Shown piece after piece: positions 14,001 through 25,562 of a DNA stretch of 64,000 bases. The position numbers were made by a program, and so were the translations under genes. The first letter of the stretch is position 1, and each line of letters opens with the position of its first letter. The DNA lies in NCBI GenBank assembly GCA_028095005.1, contig CM051460.1:79811676-79875675 (forward strand), read 5' to 3'. A model generated the notes under the pieces. It did not search any database and was not told the origin of the DNA. It saw nothing but the letters and a program-made list of their open reading frames with translations. Source of the DNA: Rhynchospora pubera (lineage: Eukaryota; Streptophyta; Magnoliopsida; Poales; Cyperaceae).

Positions 14001-15151
14001 TATAAAGGGTTTTCATATACATTACTGTGAATAAATGACTTAGAATGAATCTAGAAACAATTTCAATACTCAACTGATGCTCAGAATTACCATGTATAAT
14101 CCAATATTCTTGAATAAACAACATATGAACCATATTTAGACAGTATAAAGAGTTTAAATTTAGATATTTGTGATGAAATGACTAAGAATGAATCCAGAAA
14201 CAAATGAAATGCTCAAACGATGATCAGAATTGCATTATCTGCACTTTATATGCGTAATTAACTCCCAAAATCCAATCTTGTTGAATAAATTATATATGAA
14301 ACATATTCTTGAGAGTAAAAAGGATTTAAATGTAGAATATTGTCATAAATAACTTAGAATGAATCATGAAACGACTGAAATGCTCAAATGATCCTCAAAA
14401 TTGCATTATCTGCACTTTATATGCGTAACTACCTTGTATAATCCAATTTTCTTTGAATAAATAACATATGAATTATATTCTAGAAAGTATGAAGAATTTC
14501 AATATAGATTATTGTGATAAAATTACTTACAATGAATACAGAAACGACTAAAATGCACAAATGATGCTCAGAATTGCATTATTTGCAATTTATATGCGTA
14601 ATTACGATGTATAAATCGTATTTATTTTATAAATAACATATGAATCATATTGTAGACAGTATAATAAGTTTAAATGTAGGTTATTGTGACGAAAAGACTT
14701 AGGATTAATCACGAAACTATTTAAATGCTCAAATTATGCTTTGAATTGCATTACCAGCACTTTATATGCGTATTTAACATGTATAATCCAATCTTCTGGA
14801 ACAAAAAAAAATATGAATAATATTCTAACCAGTATAAAGACATTAAATGTAGTCTATTGTGATAAAATGACTTAGAATGTAACCAGAAATAATTGAAATG
14901 CTCAAATGATGCTAAGAATTGCATTATATGCACTTTATATGCTTAATTACCATATATAATCCAATGTTCTTGAATAAATAACATAATAATGCTGAGAATT
15001 GCATTATTTCCAATTTATTAGCGTAATTACCAAGTACAATCCAATTTTTCTAAATAAAAGACAAATGAATCATATTATAGACAGTATAAAGAGTTTAAAT
15101 GTAGATTATTTTGATGAAATGACTTAGAATGAATGACAAAACCATTGAAAT
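5031..15151 (+). repeat. Satellite array, monomer about 172 bp (left block, about 59 units)
   Basis: Head-to-tail AT-rich monomers, recognisable in each unit by gaatgaatccagaaacgatt, atgctcagaattgcattatc, taattaccatgtataatcc and atgaatcatattctagacag. Anchor spacing near 7941, 8115, 8287 and 8459 is 174, 172 and 172 bp. Monomers are diverged by substitutions and small indels, and some are truncated and rejoined (near 9560, 11040 and 14985). Longer similarities show higher-order duplication (see findings). No ORF here has coding character. Monomer size is in the range of many plant centromeric or heterochromatic satellites, but location alone cannot prove that role. Confidence 0.95.
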
Positions 15152-15577
15152 TGACACCGATCAAGATACCGACTAATTATCTGAGCCACGTCATCCAATC
15201 AAAGGAGTAGTCAAAAGTTATTAATAAGTTAGTTGGGAGTTATTTTGAGTTTTAATTAGTCAAAAGTGAGTTAATAGTCTGTTATGATAATTTGTGCTAT
15301 CTTTGTGGTCTTCTAAGAGTTTATTTAATGTGTTTTGGTATTAGAAAAAGTGGTTGAGATATTATATTAATGTGTAGTGGGTTTTCAATGTAGTAGAATG
15401 CTATATAAGCTGAATATCATGATGTAATAAGGAGATTATTGAATTATTACGAATTTTGCTTGTGAGTTGAGTTTATCTCCTCTTTTATCCACTGTTGGGT
15501 CGAGTTCTTACTCCTCTTCTAGTGATGTATTGTTAAGCTTGCTGGTTTCTCTAAGTCTCCCGATCCGAACGGCATCA
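15152..15577 (+). repeat. 5' LTR of the young retrotransposon
   Basis: 426 bp starting tgacaccgatc and ending cgaacggcatca. A TATATAAG box at 15404-15411 is a plausible Pol II promoter. By eye it differs from the 3' LTR at one base only (a at 15574, g at 17411). Confidence 0.93.
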
Positions 15578-15579
15578 TT

Positions 15580-15591
15580 TGGTATCAGAGC
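15580..15591 (+). other. Primer-binding site complementary to initiator tRNA-Met
   Basis: TGGTATCAGAGC, the standard plant initiator-Met primer-binding site, two bases after the 5' LTR. Confidence 0.95.
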
Positions 15592-15604
15592 TTCTTCAGG
15601 TTTG

Positions 15605-16804
15605 ATGGCTGATCGTCGTAGACAACACAACATCCACCATGAAGGCAAAGATCAATGCGTTACAAAGGTGCGAGATCTGAAACAGCTTGTACAACAACTC
15701 CATGAGCGTGTTGCGCAATTGGAGGCTAATCGAAGCCAAGACCGCCGAATGAGGCATGGCCTTTCGAGAAGCACAACTTGTGAGAATCGAGATCGCCGAC
15801 CGAGGCACGGTTCTTCCACTTGTAGCAATTGTGAGAATCGAGATCGCCGACCGAGGCACGGTTCTTCCACAAGTAACACTCGTTTGAATCTAGATCGCCG
15901 ACCGAGGCACGATTCATCGAGCTACATCGACTTTTCTTTTCACAACCAACAACAATTCATCTCCAACGACAATGTTTCTCTACCACCTCACCTCCAGCAG
16001 AGAAACAACCATTCTGTTCATGTGCGGGACTCTGGACCAAAATACGATACATTGAATCGTGTTTCAGCTTACCCTGATGATAGTGGTAAAGATGAAGAGA
16101 GCAACCACTTCCACAACAGCAAACCAACATTGATGTCTTGTGTTGAAGCGGCTCGACATCGACTCCACACCCAAAAGAGCACTTGTTTCCAATGGGTCAT
16201 AGCTAAAAGCATTCAATTGAGAAATGATAATACCTTTCAAATTTCTGAAAGACTTGTGCATGAAAGTATATCATTTGATTCTCCACCAATTTTTGATAAG
16301 TATCCCGATGATGAGGATGATGTGTTTATTGTGATGGATGAAACTGAGACAAAAGTGAATCTTTTTGACAGTCCAATATTCATTGATGAAGAAGTTGTTG
16401 ATTACTTATCGGTGCCGACAACCTCTCCTACTGGTTTTGCAAAGAGTTCAAACTTGGAGAGTAGTTCTTTGGTAACAATGACTGAATTGTTTGAGTTGGA
16501 AACTTTGCATTTAAATAACAACAAAATCATGAGTTCAGAATATAGCGATCCGTTCTTGCAATCGAGTCTCATGCCAACAAATGCAAGATATTTTACATTC
16601 TTGAACGGTTGCAATACTCAGTTTTGTGTTGTTTTTCATCAAACAACAGAGCTATGTGCGAGATTACCTTTTTGTGGATTGCACCACACGATTCTGGTTT
16701 CTTATGTGTTATGGTGTATCATATGTGAGTGGCAAATGTTCTTGTTGCTTACATGGAGAAGAATTTTGAGAAATCGCAGCGGAAATGTGGTGAGCCAAGT
16801 TTGA
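15605..16804 (+). CDS. Gag-like protein of the non-autonomous retrotransposon, 399 aa
   Basis: Uninterrupted 399-codon frame. The frame is open upstream into the LTR, but ATG 15605 starts MADRRRQ, a typical gypsy gag opening, so I chose it. Residues 20-42 form a short coiled coil (KVRDLKQLVQQLHERVAQLE). Residues 46-113 are four tandem 17-residue basic units beginning DRRMRHG/DRRPRHG. An acidic middle holds two FDSP-IF motifs, FDSPPIFDKYPDDEDD (about 224-239) and FDSPIFIDEE. The last 40 residues are hydrophobic and Cys/Trp-rich. No CCHC zinc knuckle or DTG protease motif is seen. It may be a structural protein or only packaging sequence kept open because the copy is young. Confidence 0.65.
   Translation: MADRRRQHNIHHEGKDQCVTKVRDLKQLVQQLHERVAQLEANRSQDRRMRHGLSRSTTCENRDRRPRHGSSTCSNCENRDRRPRHGSSTSNTRLNLDRRPRHDSSSYIDFSFHNQQQFISNDNVSLPPHLQQRNNHSVHVRDSGPKYDTLNRVSAYPDDSGKDEESNHFHNSKPTLMSCVEAARHRLHTQKSTCFQWVIAKSIQLRNDNTFQISERLVHESISFDSPPIFDKYPDDEDDVFIVMDETETKVNLFDSPIFIDEEVVDYLSVPTTSPTGFAKSSNLESSSLVTMTELFELETLHLNNNKIMSSEYSDPFLQSSLMPTNARYFTFLNGCNTQFCVVFHQTTELCARLPFCGLHHTILVSYVLWCIICEWQMFLLLTWRRILRNRSGNVVSQV
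15740..15943 (+). repeat. 51-bp coding minisatellite (4 units, 17 residues each)
   Basis: Four in-frame tandem copies in the retrotransposon ORF. Units begin gaccgccgaatgaggcatgg, gatcgccgaccgaggcacgg (twice) and gatcgccgaccgaggcacga. Each encodes DRR(M/P)RH(G/D) followed by a Ser/Thr/Cys/Asn-rich linker. Units 2 and 3 are nearly identical, which suggests recent expansion. Confidence 0.9.
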
Positions 16805-16988
16805 GTTTTTAATTCTTGTGGCTTGAACCAATATATTAATTTTGAAGGCATAAAAACATGACAACCAAGACCTCTTCATGCAATTCATTTGTTTCTTATT
16901 TAGTCGTTCTGTTTTCAAGAGGTTTACAAAGATCGCAATAAGAAGATAAGCTAAACTCGAGGATGAGTTTCAGCGCAGCAGAAGCGTA

Positions 16989-17414
16989 TGACACCGATCA
17001 AGATACCGACTAATTATCTGAGCCACGTCATCCAATCAAAGGAGTAGTCAAAAGTTATTAATAAGTTAGTTGGGAGTTATTTTGAGTTTTAATTAGTCAA
17101 AAGTGAGTTAATAGTCTGTTATGATAATTTGTGCTATCTTTGTGGTCTTCTAAGAGTTTATTTAATGTGTTTTGGTATTAGAAAAAGTGGTTGAGATATT
17201 ATATTAATGTGTAGTGGGTTTTCAATGTAGTAGAATGCTATATAAGCTGAATATCATGATGTAATAAGGAGATTATTGAATTATTACGAATTTTGCTTGT
17301 GAGTTGAGTTTATCTCCTCTTTTATCCACTGTTGGGTCGAGTTCTTACTCCTCTTCTAGTGATGTATTGTTAAGCTTGCTGGTTTCTCTAAGTCTCCCGA
17401 TCCGAACGGCGTCA
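16989..17414 (+). repeat. 3' LTR of the young retrotransposon
   Basis: 426 bp, same length as the 5' LTR with one apparent substitution; ends cgaacggcgtca and is followed by TSD GAAAT. Confidence 0.93.
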
Positions 17415-20400
17415 GAAATGCTCAAATGATGCTCTGAATTGCATTATCTGCACTTTTATGCGTAATTAACGTGTATAATCCAATCTTCTTAAATAAATTA
17501 TATATGAGTCATATTCTAGTCAGTACAAAGAGTTTCAATGTAGATTATTGAGATATAAGTGACTTAGAATGAATCCAGAAATGATTGAAATACTCAAATG
17601 CATTTCAGAATTGCATTATCTGCACTTTATATGTGTAATTACCATGTAAAATCAAATTTTCTTCATTAAATAACATAGGAATAGTATTCCAAACATTATA
17701 AAGAGTTTTAATGTATATTACTGTAAATAAATGACTTAGAATGAACCAAGAAACGATTGCAATACTCAACTGATGCTTAGAATTGCATTATCTGGAACTT
17801 ATATGCATAATTACCATGTATAATCAATATTGTTGAATAATAACATATGAACCATATTCTAGGCAGTATAAAGAGTTTAAATTTAGATATTTGAGATTAA
17901 ATGAATAAGAATGAATCCAGAAACGATTGAAATGCTCAAATGATGGTCAGAATTGCATTATCTGCACTTTATATGCGTAATTAACTCCCAAAATCCAATC
18001 TTCTTGAATAAATTATATATGAAACATATTCTAGAGAGTAAAAAGGGTTTATATGTAGATTATTGTGATAAGTAACTTGGAATGAAACATATTTGCAATT
18101 TATTTGCAATTTATTAGCGTAATTACCAATTTATTTGCAATATGATGCTCAGAATTGCATTATTTGCAATTTATTAGCGTAATTACCAAGTACAATCCAA
18201 ATTTTTTGAATAAAAGACAAATGAATCCTATTCTAGGCAGTATAAAGAGTTTAAATATAGATTATTCTGATAAAATGACTTAGAATGTATCCAGAAACAA
18301 TTGAAATTATCAAATGATGCTCATAATTGTTTTATCTGCACTTTATATGTGTAATTACCAAGTATAATCCAATCTTCTTGAATAAATAATTTATGAATTA
18401 TATTCTAGGTAGTTTAAGAGTTTTAATGTAGATTATTGTGATGAAATGACATAGAATGAATCGGAAAACGACTTAAATGCGCAAACGATGCGCAGAAGTG
18501 CATTATTTGCAATTTATATGCGTAATTACAGTTTATAATACAATCTTTTTGAATAAATAACATATGAATCTAATTCTAGACAATATAAATAGTTTAAATG
18601 TAGAGTAATGGGATGAAATGACTAAGAATTAATACTGAAACCATTGAAATGCTCAAATAAGCTCAAATTTGCCTTATTGGCTATTTATGTGCGTAACTAC
18701 CATGTATAATCTGATATTCTTGAATAAATAACATTCTAGACATTATAAAGAGGTTAAATGTAGATTATTCTGATGAAATTACTTAGAATAAATCCATAAA
18801 TGATTTAAATGCTCAAATGATGCTCAGAAATGGATTATCTGCACTTTATTTGCGTAATTACCAAGTATAATCCAATCTTCTTGAATAAATAACATATGAC
18901 TTATATTCTAGCCAATATTAAGAGTTTAAATATAGATTATTGTAATGAAATGACTTAGAATGAATCCATAAACGACTGAAATGTTCAAATGATGCTCTGA
19001 ATTGTATTACCATCTATATGCTCTGAAATGTTCAAATGATGCTCTGAAATGCTCAACTAATGCTCCGATTTGCATTATCTGCAATTTTATATGTGTAATT
19101 ACCATGTATAATCAAATCTTCTGCAAAAAATAACATATGAATCTTATTGTAAACAGTAGAAAGTGTTTTATTGTAGATTATTGTAATGGAATGACTTTTA
19201 ATAAATTCAGAAACAATTGAAATGCTCAAATGATGCTCAGAATTGCATTACGTGCACTTTATATGCTTAATTACCATTTATAATCCAATCTTCTTCAATA
19301 AATAACATATGAATCATATTCTACCCTATATAAAGAGTTTAAATGTAGATTATTGAGATAAAATGACATAGAATGAATCCAGAACGATTAAAATGCTCAA
19401 ATGATACTCCAAATTGTACTATCTGCACTTTATATGCGTAATTGCCGATATAATCCAATCTTCTTCAATAAATAACATATGAGTCATATTCTAGTCAGTA
19501 CAAAGAGTTTCAATGTAGATTATTCTGATGAAATGACATTGAATGAATTCAGAAACCATTTAAATGCTCAAATGATGCGCACAATTGCATTATCTGCACT
19601 TTATATGCACAATTACTATGTATAGTCCAATCTTCTTGAATTAATAACATATGAATCATATTCTGGACAGTATAAAGAGTCTAAAAATGTAGATTATTGC
19701 AATGGAATTACTTAGAACGAATCCAGAAAAGATTGAAATGCTCAAATGATTCTCAGAATTGCATTATTTGCAATTTATATTCGTAATTACCACGTATAAT
19801 CCAATCTTCCTGAATAAATAACATATGAATCATATTCTAGACAGAATAAAGAGTTTAAATGTAGATTATTTTGATAAAATTAATTTGAATGAATCCAAAA
19901 ACAATAGAAATGCTCAATAATGCTCATAATTGCTTTATCTGCACTTTATATGCGTAATTGCCCAGTATAATCCAATCTTTATGAATAAATAATATATGAA
20001 TAATATTCTAGATAGTATAAAGAGTTTAAGTGTAGATTATTCTGATGAAATGACTTAGAATGAATCGAGAAACGACTTAAATGCGCAAACGATGCTCAGA
20101 ATTGGATTATATACTATTTATATGCATAATTACCATGTATAATCCAATCTTCTTTCAATAAATAACATATGAATCATATTCTAGACAATAGAAAGAGATT
20201 AAACGTAGATTATTGTGATTAAATAACTTGGAATAAAAATCAGAAACAATTGAAATGCTCATATGATGCGCAGAATTGCATTATTTGCAATTTATATGCG
20301 TAATTACAATTTACAATTCAATCATCTTGAATAAAAAACATATGAATCACATTCTATAAAATATACATTGTTTAAATGTAGAGTATTGGAATGAAATAAC

Positions 20401-23400
20401 TTAGAATGAATCCTGAAACCATTGAAATGGTCAAAGAATGCTCAGAATTGCATTATTTGCAATTTATGTGCGTAAGTACCGTGTATAGTCCGATATTCAT
20501 GAATTAATAACATATAAATAATATTCTAGCCATTTTAAAGAGATTAAATGTAGATTATTGTGATGAAATGACTTAGATTAAATCCAGAAACGATTGAAAT
20601 GCTCAAATGATGCTCCGAATTGCATTATCTGCACTTTATATGCGTAATTAACTTATATAATCTAATCTTCTTTAATAAATTATATATGAATCATATTCTA
20701 GATAGTATAAAATGTTTAAATGTAGATTATTGTGATAAATAACTTATAATAAATCAAGAAACGACTTAAATGCTCAAATGATACTCAAAATTGCACTATC
20801 TGCACTTTATATGCCTAATTACCTTGTCTAATACAATTTTCTTATAATAAATAACATATGAATGATATTCTGGACAGTATGATGAATTTAAATATAGATT
20901 ATTGTGATAAAATGAGTACAATGAATACAAAAATGATTGAAATGCTCAGATGATGCTAAGCATTGCTTTATTTTCAATTTACATGCGTAATTACCATGTA
21001 TGAATGATATTCTTGACTGTATGAAGAGTTTAAATGTAGGTTATTGTGATGAAAAGAATTAGAATGAATAACTAAACGATTTAAATGCTCAAATTATGCT
21101 CTGAATTGCACTATCAGCATTTTATATACGTAATTACCATGTATAATCCAATCTTCTAGAATAAATAAAATATTAATAATATTCTAACCAGTATAAATAA
21201 TTTAAATGTAGTTTAGATCAAATGACTCACAATGAATATAGAAACGATTGAAATGCTCAAATAATGCTCAGAATTCTATATGTGCACTTTATATGCTTAA
21301 TTACCATATATAATCCAATCTTCTTGAATAAATAACATATGAATCATATTCTAGAAATTATAAAGAGATTTAATGTAGATTATTGTAATTAAATGACATA
21401 GAATAAAACCTGAAATGATTGAAATGCTCAAATGATGTGAAGAATTGCATTATTTGCAATTTATATGCGTAATTACCATTTTTAATCCAATCTTTTTGAA
21501 TAAATAACATATGAATCATATTCTAGACAATATAAAGACTTTAAATGAAGATTGTTGGGATGAAATAACTTAGAATAAATCTGAAACCATTGAAATGCTC
21601 AAAGTATTCTCAGAATTGCATTATATGCAATTTATGTGCGTAATTACCATTTATAATCCAATTTTCTTGAATAAATAACATATGAATCATATTTGAGACA
21701 TTATAAAAAGATTTAATGTAGGTTATTGTGATGAAATGACTTAGATTGAATTCAGAAACGATTGAAATGCTCAAATGGTGATCCGAATTGCATTATCTGC
21801 AGTTTATATGTGTAGTTACCAATTATAATCAAATCTTCTTTAATAAATAACATATGAATCGTATTCTAAACAGTATAAAGAGTTTTAATGTGTGATGAAA
21901 TGACTTAAAATGAATCAAGAAACGAATGAAATACTCAAATGATGATCAGAATTTCATTATCTGCACTTTATATGAGTACAATTTATAATCCAATATTCTT
22001 GAATAAATAACATATGAATCGTATTGTAGACAGTATAAAGAGTTTAAATGTAGATGATTGTGATGAAATAACTCAGAATGAATCCAGAAACGATTGAAAT
22101 ACTAAAATGATGGTAAGAATTGCATTATCTGCACTTTATATGCGTAATCACCACATATAATCCAATCTTCTTGAATAAATAATATATGAATTATATTATA
22201 GATAGTATAAAGTGTTTAAATGTAGATTATTGTGATAAAATGACAAGGAATTAATCCAGAAATGACTGAAATGCTCAAATTATGGTCAGAATTATATTAT
22301 TAGCAATTTATATGCGTAATTACGATGTGTAATTCAATCTTTTTCTAAATAAATAACATATGAATCCAGAAAATATAAAGAGTTTAAATATAGATTATTG
22401 TGATGAAATGACTTAGAAGGAATCCAGAAATGATCGAAAATGCTCAAATGATGCTTAGAATTGCATTATGTGCAATTTATATGCGTAATTACCATGTATA
22501 ATCTAATATTTTTCAATAAATAACATATGAATCATATTTTAGAGAGTATAAAGAGTTTAGATGTAGATATTTGTGATGAAATGACTAAGAATGAATCCAG
22601 AAACGATTGAAATGCTCAAATGATGATCATAATTGCATTATCTGCACATTATATGCGTAATTAACTTATATAATCCAATCTTCTTAAATAAATTATATAT
22701 GAATCATATTTTAGATAGTATAAAGAGTTTAAATGTAGATTATTGTGATAAATGATATAGAATGAATCAAGAAACGACTTAAATGCTCAAATGATGCTCA
22801 AAATTGCATTATCTGCACTTTATATGCGTAATTATCTTGTATAATCCAATTTTTCTTTGAATAAATAACATATGAATTATATTCTAGACAGTATATAGAA
22901 TTTAAATATATATTATTGTGATAAAATGACTTACAATGAATACAGAAATGATTGAAATGCACAAATAATGCTCAGAATTGCTCTATTTGCAATTTATATG
23001 CGTAATTACCATGTGTTATGCAATCTTCTTTGAATAAATAACATATGAATTATATTCTAGACAGTATGAAGAATCTAAATATAGATTATTATGATAAAAT
23101 GACTTACAATGAATCCAAAAACGATTGAAATGCTCAAATGATGCTCAGAATTGCATTATTTGCAACTTCTATGCATAATTACCATGTATAATCCAATTTT
23201 CTTGAATAAATAACATATGAATCATATTCTAGATAGTATGATGAGTTTTAAATGTAGATAATTCTGATGAAATGACTAAGAATGAATTAAAAAACAATTG
23301 AAATACTAAAATGATTCTTAGAATTGCATTATCTGCACTTTATATGAGTAATTATCATTTATAATCCAATCTTCTAGAATAAATAAGATATGAATCATAT

Positions 23401-23405
23401 TCTAA
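17415..23405 (+). repeat. Satellite array, right block (about 35 units)
   Basis: Continuation of the 172-bp array after the retrotransposon, in the same orientation. Some units are scrambled: near 18085-18170 short pieces such as gcaatttattagcgtaatta are repeated out of register, and at 18960-19080 partial units with aaatgttcaaatgatgctct are reiterated. It ends at about 23405, where non-repetitive sequence begins. Confidence 0.94.
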
Positions 23406-24450
23406 TATAAACATAACTAATATAAACAAGCTACCAGTTTCTGACAAAAATATAAATCAAGAGATATCATTTCTATGTCTATTAACAAATAGTTCGCTTG
23501 TGTCTTCCGTAGGCACAATGCTCCTGCCAAGCAAAAGCAAGAGAGATAATAAGACAAAAAAGTGAACTTAATGTAACTATAACTGTAAGATTAAATTAAG
23601 AAAATCATTTACTAATGGTAGCCCCAATAAGTCATATGCCAAGAAATATAATAATAAGACAAAAAAATCAACCTTAATTCTTCTGGTATTTCACATCAAT
23701 AGTACTGGTACACAATAGAAAAACCAGATTTGTGTATCTTTCAAAAGATGGGAGCATAATCCAAACCTAACAATGGTGTAGTAGATTAAAACTAGCAAAA
23801 TAAAAAATGGTACAACTTTTGCGTGTTTATAATCATTGTTTGACTCAATCTCAATTGCAAAATAATCACTATGTTGACAAAATATTACAGAATAATCACC
23901 ATTTATAAATGGTACCTGTCACAATTGTCAATTTAATCTCCATTGCAGCAATCCCGATTGGTGAAGCTAGTATTTAGGGGTGAGTGCTAAGCAGAGGCAG
24001 AAAGCACTAAGTCAATTATCTTGCTCAACCACTAGAACCACGAGAAAGCTCATCCTAAAGAGAGTTGTCCGTACAGGTGTGTTGTGCTTCCGAGAGAGCA
24101 GAGAGATGTCGATCGAGAGAGAGCTGGCCCTAGAGATTTCGATCGACAGAGACAATCTTAGGTGTCATTTGTGATGCTACTTGTTGATCGAGGTACTCGT
24201 AGCGGCGGAGGCGAAGATAGGAAGCTAGGTCATTTTTCGTAGAAAGAGGAAGTAGAAGGGGCGTCTGAGGGGGAGAGACGAGTGCGAACGGAGAAGTAAA
24301 CAAATTTTTTTAAAACAGACGGAGAGTTCGGAGAAATCAGCGCCTCTGTCCCGTCCGCTCATCTCAATCTGGTGCACGAATTTTAAAGCGATCGAAAGAC
24401 AGAGACGTTCAGTGTATGAGGTCTCAATACTCCAGAGTGTAGTATATCAT
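23406..24450. other. Non-satellite sequence, no gene recognised
   Basis: About 1 kb right of the array. The plus frame at 23980-24174 shows no family signature. Purine-rich sequence around 24230-24340 resembles the interior of the TIR elements that follow. Confidence 0.4.
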
Positions 24451-24451
24451 T

Positions 24452-24452
24452 C

Positions 24453-24516
<64 letters not shown>
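24452..24516. repeat. Compound palindromic microsatellite (CT)n(TA)n(AG)n
   Basis: About 21 bp of CT, about 15 bp of TA, then about 29 bp of AG, which is self-complementary. It directly abuts the left end of the TIR element at 24520. Confidence 0.95.
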
Positions 24517-24519
<3 letters not shown>

Positions 24520-24521
<2 letters not shown>

Positions 24522-25490
24522 CTATTGTCCTTTGGATAGGACTTAGATGGTTTCCTATCCAGTTTTCAGCCTTTAGATGATGTCAAGATTCGTGCTAGAT
24601 CATAGATGAGCGGTGAGGATAGAGGCGCTGGAGATTGTGTTTTGCGTTAAAAATATTTGTCTCTGCACGATTCTCCGTTACTAATCCGTCTCTCTAGAAT
24701 CCGTCTCTCCTTCTAAAAAATTCCATCTCTTTCTCACGCACCTTCGACCAACTCCTTATACGAACCAAGAAAATTGTCATCTTGCCTCAAGCTCTCTCAA
24801 AAGAAATTTGTACGAAATTTTAATTTTCATCTCGCCTCTACCCCTTTAACGTAATCTCTTAAAAAATTTTATGAAATTTCGTGAAATTTTTCTAAACCCT
24901 AAAAATTTTCCTAACATCCGTACAAAAAGTTTCCTAAATAGAAATGCGATCTGTACTTTTCTCTAAAAATTTGGTTGGTTAGATACAAATCAGAATAAAA
25001 TTTTTCATGCTTTTGAGTAACTAATGCGTTAAATTTTAATTTGGTACATTTTACTTGTTCAAATCAGAATAAAATTTTCTCAATTCCTTTTGGTACATTT
25101 CTCATTGCAAATTTGCATACACAGCTACTGACAATTTTGTTGGTAGATTTCACAAAACAAACCCGTTCAATAACTCATAGTATGGTAGATTTTATGAGGA
25201 GCGATTTGGAGGAGGTGCCGTTGAGCATGCTTTGAGGAGACTTGCAATTTTCTAGGTTTTGACTATTTCGAAGGAGAATACAAGAGAGAGAGAGCAATTC
25301 ACGACTGGGAGAGAAGAAAAGGGTGATATACGGAGATGAGGTAACGGAGGAGATCGAAAGATAACAGAGCAAATTAACTAAAGGCTAAATCTGAGCCATA
25401 TATCTAGATCCGTGCATCAATCTTAACACCATCTAAAGCCCAAAAACTGGATAGGAAACCACCTAAGTCATATCCAAAGGACAATAGTCA
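24520..25490. mobile_element. TIR element A, about 970 bp, set in microsatellite DNA
   Basis: The left end starts ggctattgtcctttggatag. The right end, reverse-complemented, starts gactattgtcctttggatat, and the similarity continues for about 70 bp through the ggtttcctatccag motif. The interior has no transposase. Flanks are (CT)n(TA)n(AG)n on the left and (CT)n(TA)n on the right. The TIRs match those of element B (27967-29190), so the two are one family. Long TIRs suggest Mutator-like; a TSD cannot be read because the flanks are simple repeats. Confidence 0.75.
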
Positions 25491-25491
25491 T

Positions 25492-25558
<67 letters not shown>
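25491..25558. repeat. (CT)n(TA)n microsatellite between elements
   Basis: A short CT run followed by about 25 TA units, separating element A from the fold-back element. Confidence 0.95.

Positions 25559-25562
<4 letters not shown>

Larger units (their letters stand above)
15147..17419 (+). mobile_element. Young non-autonomous LTR retrotransposon, 2263 bp (15152-17414), TSD GAAAT
   Basis: Complete element with two 426-bp LTRs, TG...CA ends and perfect 5-bp TSD GAAAT (15147-15151 and 17415-17419). It sits inside a satellite monomer that reads on across the junction. A tRNA-Met primer-binding site lies 2 bp inside the 5' LTR. The internal region is only 1.4 kb and encodes one gag-like frame; there is no protease, reverse transcriptase, RNase H or integrase. 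No classical polypurine tract precedes the 3' LTR, just a mixed purine-rich stretch ending agcagaagcgta. It fits a TR-GAG-like or LARD-like derivative needing enzymes in trans. Gypsy parentage is an inference from the N-terminal layout. Confidence 0.93.

Noticed and set aside
5031..23405. Short minus-strand open frames in the satellite (for example 10792-10989, 13873-14133) with recurring FEHFN and HSK words
   Set aside because: They are the same repeat read in one frame; the shared words reflect the monomer, not a protein family.
5031..23405. Regularly spaced repeats suggestive of a CRISPR array
   Set aside because: Spacing is about 172 bp, the whole unit is conserved rather than repeat-spacer, and this is plant nuclear DNA.
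24890..24905. Telomere-like aaaccctaaa
   Set aside because: Single copy; no tandem telomeric array.
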